Below are positions 7,821 to 16,356 of a stretch of DNA of 64,000 nucleotides, in pieces (the first letter of the stretch is position 1; each line of letters begins with the position of its first letter). The DNA is taken from NCBI GenBank assembly GCA_026126065.1, contig JAHCJY010000006.1, positions 221,061-285,060 of the forward strand. The letters are read 5' to 3'. Source of the DNA: Bauldia sp. GTDB lineage: Bacteria > Pseudomonadota > Alphaproteobacteria > Rhizobiales > Kaistiaceae. The notes beneath the pieces were generated by a model. That model was given only the letters and a program-made list of their open reading frames with translations, ran no database searches and had not been told where the DNA came from. The position numbers were made by a program, and so were the translations under genes.

Positions 7821-8723
7821 ATGAGGGCGATGTTCACGAGGCGGGGATGGGCTTACCGGCAGCGCGACCGCGGCTTTCGCGCGACGATGCGGTTCTTCTT
7901 CCCGCACATCGCGGGCGAGATTCGGCGCGAGCACGAGGATGCCACGTTCGCCGCCGTCGATGACGCGCCACCGCCGCACAGGCTGGTGATCGACCGCGGC
8001 AGCGACACCACGATCGTTTCCTTCTCGAGCGCCGCCCTTCTCCACGCGGGGCAGCCCACCAAGGAGTTCGAAGGCTTCTTTCGCCGCCACGGCCGCGACT
8101 ACAACCTCGTCTTCTACCGGGACGTTCACCGCAGCGCGTACCACTTCACGCCGGAAGGCAAGGCCGGCGGCATCGCGTTCTACGAGCAGGATCTTCGCGA
8201 CACTCTGGCGGCGCTGGGGTCGACGCGGCATGTTGCGATCGGCGACTCCGCGGGTGCGGCTGCGGCCATTTACTATGGCGCCCGCTGCGGCTTCGACCAG
8301 ATCATCGCCTTCTCGCCGCCCTTTCCCCTCCGTCACTGGGTCAGCCCGCTGGCCCAGATCCGCGCCCTGTTCGATGTCGGGCTCCTCTTTCGCGAGCCCT
8401 CCGCCTACTCCGAACACGTGGTGCTCGCCTTCACGCCGATCTTCTGGCTGCTGCTGCCGATCGGCTTCCGCTGCGGCTTTCGCAACATCTGGGATCCGAT
8501 CGCGACCTACGCCGCGAGCGAGCGCCCGCCCGACCTCACGGTCTTCTTCGGCGAAGGCAGCCGGCCCGAGCGGAAGATCCTCGAGCCGCTTCGAGGGCTG
8601 CCGCGCGTCGATCTGAGGCCATTGCCCACGGCAAAGCACTTCGCGATGGTGCAACTCGCCCGGCGCGGCAAGCTTGCCGAGACCATCATGGCGATCGTCG
8701 ATCGCCGTCCGGCGCCGGCGTAG
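7821..8723 (+). CDS. Alpha/beta-hydrolase-like protein
   Basis: 300 residues. A nucleophile elbow-like GDSAGAAAAIYYG places a serine at about residue 143 after a beta strand (RHVAIGDSAG), and TAKHFAMVQL near residue 273 supplies a plausible histidine. The N-terminal 50 residues are basic and have no clear match; a hydrophobic stretch near residue 215 (FTPIFWLLLPIGF) could be a cap helix or a membrane contact. It is the last gene of the operon, 38 bp after the monooxygenase, so it could release or cleave the carrier-bound product. I do not recognise a specific family. A second ATG lies at 7830. Confidence 0.7.
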   Translation: MRAMFTRRGWAYRQRDRGFRATMRFFFPHIAGEIRREHEDATFAAVDDAPPPHRLVIDRGSDTTIVSFSSAALLHAGQPTKEFEGFFRRHGRDYNLVFYRDVHRSAYHFTPEGKAGGIAFYEQDLRDTLAALGSTRHVAIGDSAGAAAAIYYGARCGFDQIIAFSPPFPLRHWVSPLAQIRALFDVGLLFREPSAYSEHVVLAFTPIFWLLLPIGFRCGFRNIWDPIATYAASERPPDLTVFFGEGSRPERKILEPLRGLPRVDLRPLPTAKHFAMVQLARRGKLAETIMAIVDRRPAPA

Positions 8724-8770
8724 GGCGTCGATCCGGCGCGGCTCTGGTCTTCGCCACCGGCGACGAAAGG

Positions 8771-9037
8771 TCAGGCGATGATCGGGACCAGCCGCACTTC
8801 CCCGTTTCTGTCGACGCCGTGCAGGTCGAACTGCTCGCTCGCCTCGAGTTCGATCCGGGCCCGCATCTCGTCGAATATCTCACCGACGCCGCGGCGTCGG
8901 TCGTCCGGCGCGATCGCAATGACGTAGTCGCGGTCGGCGCGGCAGGTGACGGCCGTGCCGTCGGGCGCGGTCATCTGGAAGACGACATCGTCCTGACCGT
9001 CGACGACGGCTGGAGAGGAAGTGCGCGTCAGGGGCAT
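8771..9037 (-). CDS. Small DUF1488-like protein
   Basis: 88 residues starting MPLTRTSSPAVV. The pattern of a short beta strand (DDVVFQMTAPDG), a cysteine in VTCRADRDYVIAIA, then an amphipathic helix with RARIELEASEQF and a last strand NGEVRLVPI resembles the small DUF1488 proteins common in proteobacteria, whose function is unknown. It is convergent with the preceding operon. The gap 8724-8770 holds a short hairpin (TCGCC-ACC-GGCGA) that could end transcription from either side. Confidence 0.6.
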   Translation of the reverse strand: MPLTRTSSPAVVDGQDDVVFQMTAPDGTAVTCRADRDYVIAIAPDDRRRGVGEIFDEMRARIELEASEQFDLHGVDRNGEVRLVPIIA

Positions 9038-9208
9038 CGTGCGCTCCGGCCGGAATGACATTGGACCCCAACGCACCGGACGCAGGTGCGTTCCGGCGGA
9101 GCGCACCTGCCCGGCGGGCGGCCGATCGGCTGGAGAGTCCTGCGCCTCGGGTTCACCACGAATGCCGGGAACACCGCCGGAGCCGGGAGCCAGGACCCTC
9201 GGCCATCG

Positions 9209-10168
9209 TCATCGCTTCGTGCGGATGACATACTCCGCCAACCACTCGATGGTTCTCTCCACATCCGGCCACAAACCCTGGTGCTGGATGTGGAACAGGT
9301 CGTCCTCGGCGCGCGGCGTGATCGCCGGCTGGGCAGGACAGAACGAAGCGTGGAACGCCGCGTTACGCTCGAGATATTGCCCATCAATCGCCTGCGCCTG
9401 CGCGGGCGACATCAAGGCACCACGCTCCGGAGGCGTCCGCCGGCTTACGACCGTGATCGCCTCTATTGCCCTGCCGATCACCTGTTCGGAGACGAGCATC
9501 TCCCGCAGCTTCTGAATCACTGACACGGCATGCCATGGCAAACTTTGATTGTAGCGAAAGTTGTCCTCCTCATCCCGCTCCGTCGACGTCGGCAGAGACA
9601 AGGCCGCGAGGAAGTCGAATACGACATTGCCGTCGGGGAAATGCTTGGGGGAGTAGGCTCGTGGCAGAACCGACTTTACGTTGGGCGCCGATGACCACGC
9701 GGTGGCAAAAGCACCGAAGTCAAGCGCGCCCGAATACGAAGCAACGAAGTGTTCCAGCGTGCGCCGCTCGTGACCATGAATGACATCGGTCCGATACATT
9801 CCCTCAATAATATCAGATTGCCGACGATAGTAGAAGAGTACGGTGATGGCAAAAGGCAAGGCGCTGCAAAGGTCTGTGATCGCAACTGGAGTGAGGCGAT
9901 CGAATTCTTCTGAACTTACGACCACCGTATGGGCGCCTGACCTTTCTATTTCCTCTCGCAGCAGGTCTGCGGTCGCCGTGCCGCCGCCGCCAAGGTAGGC
10001 CCAGGGTATTTCATGATGGCCAAAGAAAGTCCCCCCGGAGCCAGGGATGCCTGTTCGCGGGTAAAGTACCCCCATCTCGAGCAAAGCATCCTGGCGGCGC
10101 CAAAGATGATGCTGAATTGCTGTCGTGCCGGTCTTATGTGCTCCGGCATGGATGATAAGCTTCGGCAT
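9209..10168 (-). CDS. Sulfotransferase-like P-loop protein
   Basis: 319 residues. The N-terminus LIIHAGAHKTGTTAIQHHL at residues 4-22 is a PAPS 5'-phosphosulfate-binding loop, as in carbohydrate sulfotransferases. TVVVSSEEFDRLTP and ITVLFYYRRQSDIIEGMYR match the 3'-phosphate-binding (Ser/Arg) region. It is probably cytoplasmic and acts on a surface glycan or lipid; the acceptor is unknown. Base composition is visibly lower in GC than the flanks, and it is divergent from two methyltransferases that may modify the same polymer. Confidence 0.75.
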   Translation of the reverse strand: MPKLIIHAGAHKTGTTAIQHHLWRRQDALLEMGVLYPRTGIPGSGGTFFGHHEIPWAYLGGGGTATADLLREEIERSGAHTVVVSSEEFDRLTPVAITDLCSALPFAITVLFYYRRQSDIIEGMYRTDVIHGHERRTLEHFVASYSGALDFGAFATAWSSAPNVKSVLPRAYSPKHFPDGNVVFDFLAALSLPTSTERDEEDNFRYNQSLPWHAVSVIQKLREMLVSEQVIGRAIEAITVVSRRTPPERGALMSPAQAQAIDGQYLERNAAFHASFCPAQPAITPRAEDDLFHIQHQGLWPDVERTIEWLAEYVIRTKR

Positions 10169-10429
10169 ATGAGATCACACAGATGTGCTACAGGGCTCGA
10201 CGGCGCCGGGGCTATATGCTTCACCGCCGCGGCGAAGCGCAATCTACTTGCGGGTCGCCGCGCCGATCGCCCCGCCGAACTCTAGGCATTGCCACCCAGG
10301 CGGAACTTCAATAGGTCAAAAAGCGACGGCATGAGCTGCCGCCGGCGGTGACGTCCGCGCGACCCGGCAGGTCTGGAGGAAACGCTCATCACCAACCCGA
10401 ATCCGCTGGATGCCAGCCTGTCCACGTTC

Positions 10430-11293
10430 TTGCCGACGTGGTCGCACGCATCGCCGAATCCGTTCGTTGAGAAGTACGGCAGTCTCGGCGATGCCGAGTG
10501 GGAAGCAAAGCTCATCGCCGCTGCAACTCAGCCGGAACAGGATGGGGTCTCCTTCCCGAGGACTCCTCCCGCCGAGCTCCAGCAACGGATACACGGACAC
10601 GATGGGGAGACGGCCCTTCGCGAGGCCATCCGCTTCTATCGTGCCGTGAAGGGTGTGCTCGAGGCCGAGCATGGATCGGTTCAGACGAGCACCCGATTGC
10701 TGGACTTTGGATCGGGCTGGGGGAGGATCGTCCGGCCTTTCCTGGCGCGCGTCGACCTCGACAACATCTTTGGCTACGAGCCGAATCCGGTCTTCTGTCA
10801 CACGGCGCGGATGCTCAATCCGTATGTGGCTTTCGTCAACGGCGGCTACGCGCCGCCGACGGTGTTTGCGGACAACTCATTCGACCTGATCGTTTCCTGG
10901 TCGGTGTTCACCCACCTCCCGCTGGACCTGACGAAGGCATGGTTGGCCGAGTTTGCGCGGATCATGCGTCCCGGCGCCTTCCTGTTCGTCACGGCCTGGG
11001 GCGACCGGTTCATCAGGACGTTGAAGGACGCTGCCAGGCAACGGGCGGCCGGCAAGGAGGTCACCTGGTTCCAGGGACGGGTTCTCGACAGCATTGCCGA
11101 CCTTGAGGCCCTTGCGAGCCGGGTGGCGGAAGGCGGAATTGAGTTCGTGCCGTCCAAGGAGCGGAAGGACTGGGGCAATCTCTTACTCTCGCCGCTGGCG
11201 GCCAGGAAGCTCGCAGTCGGCGGGCTGGAACAGGTCGCCTACGACGTGGACCTCGTGGGACAGGACCTGGTCGTCTTTCGCAGCGCCAAGTAG
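10430..11293 (+). CDS. SAM-dependent methyltransferase, first of a tandem paralogous pair
   Basis: 287 residues from a TTG at 10430. Motif I is LDFGSGWGRI; then GYEPNP, ARMLNPYVAFVNGG, FDLIVSWSVFTHLP and IMRPGAFLFVTAWGDRF. The downstream gene is a clear paralogue with the same order of motifs. Its N-terminus aligns about 10-14 residues upstream of this TTG: LSTFLPTW here against LSEFAATW there. The frame is open back to 10352 but holds no ATG, GTG or TTG; a strong GGAGGA at 10375-10380 precedes an ATC at 10388 by 7 bases. The true start may therefore be non-canonical. Substrate unknown; probably a surface glycan or lipid. Confidence 0.8.
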   Translation: MPTWSHASPNPFVEKYGSLGDAEWEAKLIAAATQPEQDGVSFPRTPPAELQQRIHGHDGETALREAIRFYRAVKGVLEAEHGSVQTSTRLLDFGSGWGRIVRPFLARVDLDNIFGYEPNPVFCHTARMLNPYVAFVNGGYAPPTVFADNSFDLIVSWSVFTHLPLDLTKAWLAEFARIMRPGAFLFVTAWGDRFIRTLKDAARQRAAGKEVTWFQGRVLDSIADLEALASRVAEGGIEFVPSKERKDWGNLLLSPLAARKLAVGGLEQVAYDVDLVGQDLVVFRSAK

Positions 11294-11305
11294 TGGTTGC
11301 GGAGG

Positions 11306-12214
11306 ATGGACGACAACGTGGGAACCGTTAGCCTCTCGGAGTTCGCCGCGACCTGGGGCCCCGAGTCCGAAAATCCGTTCCTTGACCGTTACGCGGGTCT
11401 CGACCTTGCGCAATGGGAGGAAAAGAGCGTCGCCGCGATCAAGGCGCCGGTACAGGATGGCATCCGGTTTCCGGCGTTTCCTCCCGATGACCTGCAACTG
11501 CAAATGCACGGGCAGGCGGGAGAACCTGCGCTGCGCGAGGTCTTCCACTTTCATCGCGTCGTGGCCGCGTACTGCCGGCGGATGCAGCTGGGCATCGGGC
11601 GCGATACCACGGTCCTTGAATTTGGCACGGGCTGGGGTCGAGGGCTGAGGCCCCTCATGGCGAAGGTCTCGCTGCGCAACCTGTACGGCTACGAAACGAC
11701 GCCGACCTTCTGTCGCGTTGCGCGCATGCTCAATCCATACGTCACGATCGTCAACGGTCGGTCAGTCTCGCCAACGCCATTTGCGGCCGGTTGCTTTGAC
11801 CTCGTCTTTTCGTTGTCGACGTTCGCCCACATGCCGCGCCATAACGCACTGGCGTGGCTGCAGGAATTCGCGCGGATCCTGCGGCCCGGCGCGTTGCTGT
11901 TCATCACCTTCTGGGGAGAGCGCTTCATCGCAGCGCTCAAGGAGGCCGAACGAGCGGGTCGCTCCGGCGGGGCAGTGCACTGGTTTCATGAACAGGTGTT
12001 GCGCGAGGCCGGCGAGATCGAGGCGCTCGAACAGCGCTGCAAGGGAGGCGAGGTCGTCTTCATTCCGTCAGGCCAGTATCCCGACTGGGGAAACACATTC
12101 GTTTCCCCGCAGGCCGCGCAGAATCTCCAGGTCGATGGCATGACCCTGGTCGGTTACGACGCATCGCTTCTTCCGCAGGACCTCGTCGTCTTCAGGCGAG
12201 CATCGGACACGTAG
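11306..12214 (+). CDS. SAM-dependent methyltransferase, second of the tandem pair
   Basis: 302 residues. Motif I is LEFGTGWGRG, followed by GYETTP, ARMLNPYVTIVNG, FDLVFSLSTFAHMP and ILRPGALLFITFWGERF. The layout and many blocks match the gene just upstream, so the two arose by tandem duplication and then diverged. The ATG at 11306 is abutted by its own GGAGG; a GTG at 11318 has a more distant Shine-Dalgarno and is an alternative. It lies 12 bp after its paralogue and is probably cotranscribed. Likely both methylate different positions of one acceptor; that is inference. Confidence 0.8.
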   Translation: MDDNVGTVSLSEFAATWGPESENPFLDRYAGLDLAQWEEKSVAAIKAPVQDGIRFPAFPPDDLQLQMHGQAGEPALREVFHFHRVVAAYCRRMQLGIGRDTTVLEFGTGWGRGLRPLMAKVSLRNLYGYETTPTFCRVARMLNPYVTIVNGRSVSPTPFAAGCFDLVFSLSTFAHMPRHNALAWLQEFARILRPGALLFITFWGERFIAALKEAERAGRSGGAVHWFHEQVLREAGEIEALEQRCKGGEVVFIPSGQYPDWGNTFVSPQAAQNLQVDGMTLVGYDASLLPQDLVVFRRASDT

Positions 12215-12300
12215 TAAGGCGTGCGACCTGTCCGCCTTCGTTTGGCCGGTCACCCCGTCGCCGCCCCGATCCCGTTCCAGTCCGCCATCGTCGCCGCAAG

Positions 12301-12393
12301 GAAGAACTGGTCTTCCATCAGCAGGACATCCGGGATTCCGAAGATTTCCGCCGCAAGCCGGGGAACCGCGCCTTCGGTTGTCGGGGCACGGAA
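12301..12393 (-). pseudogene. Decayed fragment of a PhyH-type dioxygenase gene (partial duplicate of 13644-14447)
   Basis: About 93 bp match 14139-14231 with about six mismatches, in the same orientation. The minus strand still reads TEGAVPRLAAEIFG and LLMEDQFF, which correspond to residues 79-103 of the intact dioxygenase, but nothing before or after resembles the rest of the enzyme. It lies in the 317-bp gap between the second methyltransferase and the outer-membrane protein; no other gene is seen in that gap. Confidence 0.7.
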
Positions 12394-12531
12394 AGCTGCG
12401 ACAACCTTCCCCGAGTGTGGTCTGCGGGTCACACCGCGCGGCAATTCTCGGTCCAGTCGATTGTCCCGCTCGGGAATCGGCCGGCCGCAGGCTATAGTGC
12501 GGCCCATCTATTTCATCACGGGGGCCGTGAC

Positions 12532-13422
12532 ATGAGATTGGGGAGCGTCTTGCTGGGCGGGGTCGCGGCCTCGGTCCTGTTCGCGTCAGCGGCGTCGGCG
12601 GCCGACATTGCGCCCCTGGTCATCCCTCCGATCCCGGTGATCGCGCCCGTCGCGCCAACCACGCTGTCCGCCTATATCGAGGCCTTCGCCGGATTGAGGC
12701 TCATGTTCGACAACGGGGAAGTCGAGACACTGGCGTTGGAGGGGCCCCCCGTCTACGGCTTCGGCGGCGCAGCCCACCTGGCGTGGCAGCCCGGGCCGGC
12801 TTTCTCGATACAGACCGACGCTTGGGCCGAGCGGTGGTATTACGGCGAGGAACCGTTCCACCTTTGGGGTGTAGCTGGCCACGCGACTTTCCGCACGGGC
12901 AATTTGCAGGTCGGGAGCCTCGCGTCCGTCGGGTACGGCTATTTCGGCGGCACGTACGTCAACCTGGGCGGGGAGGCGGCCCTCAATGCCGACCGGCTCC
13001 GCGTGTATACGCAGGGCGGCTACATCTTTGCGATCGGCGGCTCGCCGCTGGGTTATGGGTCGCGCGATGTCTACAGCCAGACGGTCGTGACATTCTATCC
13101 CCGGCCGAACGTCGCACTCTCGGTCAACGCTGGCGCCGACTACTACTGGGAGCGCGACTACATACCCGCCGGCGACTATTCGAGCGTCGGCCTCAATATC
13201 GGCACGCGCTTTGAGTTCCAGCCCGAAGGTCGCCGCTTCGGCGTCTTTGCCGCGTACCAGTTGCAGTGGCGCAACGAGTTCAATCACGACCTGATATTCA
13301 CCACGCACGTCGTGGGCCTCGGCATCAGCCTGATGCTCGGCCAGCCGGATATTCGCTCGCGCGACCGCGCCATCGGTCTGGCGGACAACAACCCGATGTT
13401 CGGACCGACCTTCCCGCCCTAA
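12532..13422 (+). CDS. Predicted outer-membrane beta-barrel protein
   Basis: 296 residues. A clear Sec signal (MRLGSVLLGGVAASVLFASAASA) is followed by a Pro-rich linker and alternating polar/aromatic strands with many Gly, Tyr and Trp (AWQPGPAFSIQTDAWAERWYY, VGYGYFGGTYVNLGGEAAL, VALSVNAGADYYWERDY, FGVFAAYQLQWRNEF). This resembles small barrel proteins of alphaproteobacteria; I cannot assign a substrate. The ATG at 12532 directly begins the signal peptide. It stands alone between the PhyH fragment and the end of the minus-strand oxygenase operon. Confidence 0.7.
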   Translation: MRLGSVLLGGVAASVLFASAASAADIAPLVIPPIPVIAPVAPTTLSAYIEAFAGLRLMFDNGEVETLALEGPPVYGFGGAAHLAWQPGPAFSIQTDAWAERWYYGEEPFHLWGVAGHATFRTGNLQVGSLASVGYGYFGGTYVNLGGEAALNADRLRVYTQGGYIFAIGGSPLGYGSRDVYSQTVVTFYPRPNVALSVNAGADYYWERDYIPAGDYSSVGLNIGTRFEFQPEGRRFGVFAAYQLQWRNEFNHDLIFTTHVVGLGISLMLGQPDIRSRDRAIGLADNNPMFGPTFPP

Positions 13423-13643
13423 GCCCGGGTGGCGCCGGCTGCGAAGCCGAGTGACGTGCTCCCCGTCTCCCGGACCGCGATGAGCTGGGAAATCGTGCGG
13501 ATATTCATTGGCCCGGGAAGCGCCTGCCGGGCCGTCGGGTCGGCCACCGATCGCCGTCCGGCTCTGGCACTGGCTCCGACGCCGCGTCGGTGAGGACGCC
13601 GTCGAGATCGCGGGCGGAGAGCTTCAAGCCGGCGGTGCCTGGG

Positions 13644-14447
13644 TCAGGCGGTAATCAAAGGGAACGCCGGTCCGGCGATCCTCTCCCCCTCGTGCGCTTC
13701 GGGGTGGTGCTCGGCCCAGAAGGTCGCCACCGGCCACGGCCGGAGCCGGTACCGCGTGTCGGGGTGGGCGTAGCGGAGCGAAAGGCGGCGGAAGACGCCG
13801 GTGCACAGGCCGCCTGCGGCGTGGAGCGTGCGGGAGTCCAGCACCATTGCGTCGCCGGGATCGACGTCCGGGGCGAATACGCCGAACGAGGCCGGGTCGG
13901 CATCGATGTCGGGCACCTTCCGCAGCACGGCCGCGTCCGATTGCAGTGTCTTCTTGCCGGCAGAGAACTCCACTGGGGCGTAGATCTCACCGCGATGCGA
14001 GCCGGCCGCGGCCCGCAGCCCGGTCCCCGCGGGCGGCGCGTCGAGTGGAATCCAGATCGTCAGGAACCATGGTTCGAGGGGGTGGTAGGGGTGATCCTGG
14101 TGCCACGGGCTTGGCGTGGAAGCGCCTTCCGCAGAGTAGAAGAACTGGTCTTCCATCAGCACGACGTCCTGGGTTCCGAAGATTTCCGCCGCAAGCCGGG
14201 GAACCGCGCCTTCGGTTGCCAGGGCACGGAACTCGGCGTTGTCGCGCCAGCGGAAGAGGTCGCTCTGGAGCACGGGCTGACCGGGTGGCGAGAGCGTGCG
14301 GAACGAAGGGCCGGGCGTCTGCCGGCAGGCTTCGATCGCCGCCTTCAGCCGCTCGATCTGCCCGGCATCGACCAGCCGGCGAACCAGCGCTACGCCGTCA
14401 TCGGTTATGTTCGGATCCATCGGGGCTGGTGCTGGCATGGCCGTCAT
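13644..14447 (-). CDS. Phytanoyl-CoA dioxygenase (PhyH) family 2-oxoglutarate/Fe(II) oxygenase
   Basis: 267 residues. The iron triad is readable: H116 and D118 in SPWHQDHPYHP, and H209 in LDSRTLHAAGG; a basic residue for 2-oxoglutarate follows in FRRLSLRY at about 220-225. TGLRAAAGSHRG is the conserved segment between them. It is the last gene of the eight-gene minus-strand operon, 91 bp after the SnoaL-like gene. PhyH-family enzymes hydroxylate alkyl or polyol substrates in catabolism and biosynthesis; the substrate here is unknown. A fragment of a second copy lies at 12301-12393. Confidence 0.85.
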   Translation of the reverse strand: MTAMPAPAPMDPNITDDGVALVRRLVDAGQIERLKAAIEACRQTPGPSFRTLSPPGQPVLQSDLFRWRDNAEFRALATEGAVPRLAAEIFGTQDVVLMEDQFFYSAEGASTPSPWHQDHPYHPLEPWFLTIWIPLDAPPAGTGLRAAAGSHRGEIYAPVEFSAGKKTLQSDAAVLRKVPDIDADPASFGVFAPDVDPGDAMVLDSRTLHAAGGLCTGVFRRLSLRYAHPDTRYRLRPWPVATFWAEHHPEAHEGERIAGPAFPLITA

Positions 14448-14538
14448 TTGACATCTCCTTCATGTCGCTCCCGATGCGTCGCCGGCGGCGGCGGGTATCG
14501 CGGCTCGCCTCCTCGCCGTGCGTCGGCCCGGGGTGCGC

Positions 14539-14973
14539 TCACTCTCCGATCTTCAGGACGCCCATCTGCTCGAACACCGAGAGGCCGTCCCACATCGACC
14601 AGCACTCGACGATGCGCCCTCCCGCGATCCGCAGGAGGTCGATGCCGGTCATGGTGATGGTCCTGTTGGTCGGCGCAATGTCGCCGTAACGGCCGACATG
14701 CCGGCCGGTCGTGCTCCAGTGCAGGGTGACGATCGTGCCGTCCGCGAGAAGATGCTCGATCCGCGTCGACACGTCGGTGAAGGCGCCGAAGTAGCGCTCG
14801 ACATCCTGGCGCACGACATCGATCGCGGTGCCGTCGAACCCGGTCATGTGGACCTTTGCGTCGGGGGCCCAGAACGCGTCGATCGCGGCGCGATCTCCTT
14901 CGCCCCAGAGCCGGTGGTGATAGGTGCTCACCAGCGCCTTCGCGGCCTCGTCCGCGTCCTCCGCGGCCGTCAT
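14539..14973 (-). CDS. SnoaL-like / NTF2-fold protein
   Basis: 144 residues of the cone-shaped NTF2 fold: LVSTYHHRLWGEGDRAAIDAFWAPDAKVHM, VRQDVERYFGAFTDVSTRIEHLLADGTIVTLHW, ITMTGIDLLRIAGGRIVECWSMWD. The usual members are SnoaL-type cyclases, ketosteroid-isomerase-like proteins or small subunits of ring hydroxylases. The ATG at 14973 overlaps the Rieske alpha-subunit stop (ATGA), so it is coupled to that enzyme. It may isomerise, hydrate or merely bind the oxygenase product. Confidence 0.8.
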   Translation of the reverse strand: MTAAEDADEAAKALVSTYHHRLWGEGDRAAIDAFWAPDAKVHMTGFDGTAIDVVRQDVERYFGAFTDVSTRIEHLLADGTIVTLHWSTTGRHVGRYGDIAPTNRTITMTGIDLLRIAGGRIVECWSMWDGLSVFEQMGVLKIGE

Positions 14974-16352
14974 GCCACGCCTCCCGCGGCCCTCGCCGGG
15001 CGGGCGCCGGCGAACTTCGCCGCCTCGATGCGCGAGCGTCGCACCGTGGTCGGGATGGGCTTCGACATCAGCCGTTTCCATTCCTCGAGGTAGGCGCGGA
15101 TCGGTGCCTCGGAGGAGATGCCGCCGGTCACGAGGCCATCCTCGCCGACCACGTCGCCGGCGTGGTCGCCGCGCGAGATGTCGACCCACTCCTCCTCGAC
15201 GACCTTGAGACCCTCCTGCACGCGCTCGAACATCTCGAGATCGTCGGGCGTGCCGAACGACACGAAGTCCTCGTCGACGCGGAGGCGCAGCAGGTTGATC
15301 TCCTCCGGCGCGCCGTCGGCGACCACGAGGAACATGGAAACGCGCGTGTGATCGACGCCGAGGGGCTCCACGACCATCAATTGGTTGCCGACGAAAAGAA
15401 GGTTCGGGAACAGGCTGAGATTGACCATGTTCCCGGTGGCGAGATCGAGGTTCACGGCGGTGGCCTCGCCGCGCGCCGCGAGCGCGTCTTCGAGGTCGGC
15501 GCGGGTCGGGAGCGGGCGCATGGTCGACCACGGCCCGGCGGGAATCCCCGGACGCTGGTCGACGACGCAGTGACCGTGGCCGAGCGTCATCGAGATCATC
15601 GGCGTCGTCGCAGGGTTGCGCGCAAGGACGGTCTCCGTCTCGGCTTCCTTGCCGAGGAGATTGTAGGAGCGGTGCGCGAAGGTGGCGTGGATGCCGTCGG
15701 CGGCATTGTCCCACGACATCTTCCAGTTCGCTCGGTATTCCTGGATGACCGCTGTCGGCAGGACGCGAAGGCGGCCGCCGGGATGGCGGTCGATATGCTC
15801 GTCGAGCCAGCGCCGCGCCGGGCCGAGCCAGGCGAGCAGGGGCAGCGGTTCCGCCGCCATCGTGGCGAATACAAAGCCGCGAAAGCTTTCGACGCGGAGC
15901 TGGCCGAGATCGAAGGGCCGTTCGAACAGGCGATCGTAGGAATCGGCGACCGGCAGGTTCCGGATGCGGCCGTCGAGGTCGAAGCTCCAGCCGTGATAAG
16001 GGCAGGTGAAGCGCTTCTGGCAGCCGCGGTCCTCGGCCATCAGCATCGTGCCGCGATGGGTGCAGCGGTTCAGAAGCCCGCGCACCTCGCCGGCCTCGGT
16101 CCGGACCAGCAGCACCTGCCGGCGACCGAGCCGCTTCCGCACGAACGAACCGGGCTTCTCGATCTCGCTCTCATGTCCGAGATAGGCCCACGTGCCGCCG
16201 AAGATGCGGTCCATCTCGATGTCGAACAGCGACGGGTCGGTGTAGAGCCGGCGGTGCACAAGGTCGGGCCGAACGAGGTGGGCGAGCTCCTCGGACAGAT
16301 CCGGTCCGCGGGCGGCGATGGCGTCGGGACGGAGGGCGTCTTCGGTGTTCAT
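14970..16352 (-). CDS. Rieske non-heme iron oxygenase, alpha (catalytic) subunit
   Basis: 460 residues. The Rieske [2Fe-2S] ligands are C97/H99 in NRCTHRG and C117/H120 in CPYHGW. The mononuclear iron site shows D219, H222 and H227 in NAADGIHATFAH, where D219 is the bridging Asp of the family. The small beta subunit is encoded 4 bp upstream, so this is a two-subunit ring-hydroxylating-type system. No dedicated ferredoxin or reductase gene lies in the operon; electrons must come from elsewhere. Located between its beta subunit and the SnoaL-like gene, it likely starts breakdown of the compound imported by the linked ABC transporter. Confidence 0.9.
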   Translation of the reverse strand: MNTEDALRPDAIAARGPDLSEELAHLVRPDLVHRRLYTDPSLFDIEMDRIFGGTWAYLGHESEIEKPGSFVRKRLGRRQVLLVRTEAGEVRGLLNRCTHRGTMLMAEDRGCQKRFTCPYHGWSFDLDGRIRNLPVADSYDRLFERPFDLGQLRVESFRGFVFATMAAEPLPLLAWLGPARRWLDEHIDRHPGGRLRVLPTAVIQEYRANWKMSWDNAADGIHATFAHRSYNLLGKEAETETVLARNPATTPMISMTLGHGHCVVDQRPGIPAGPWSTMRPLPTRADLEDALAARGEATAVNLDLATGNMVNLSLFPNLLFVGNQLMVVEPLGVDHTRVSMFLVVADGAPEEINLLRLRVDEDFVSFGTPDDLEMFERVQEGLKVVEEEWVDISRGDHAGDVVGEDGLVTGGISSEAPIRAYLEEWKRLMSKPIPTTVRRSRIEAAKFAGARPARAAGGVA

Positions 16353-16356
16353 CGGA

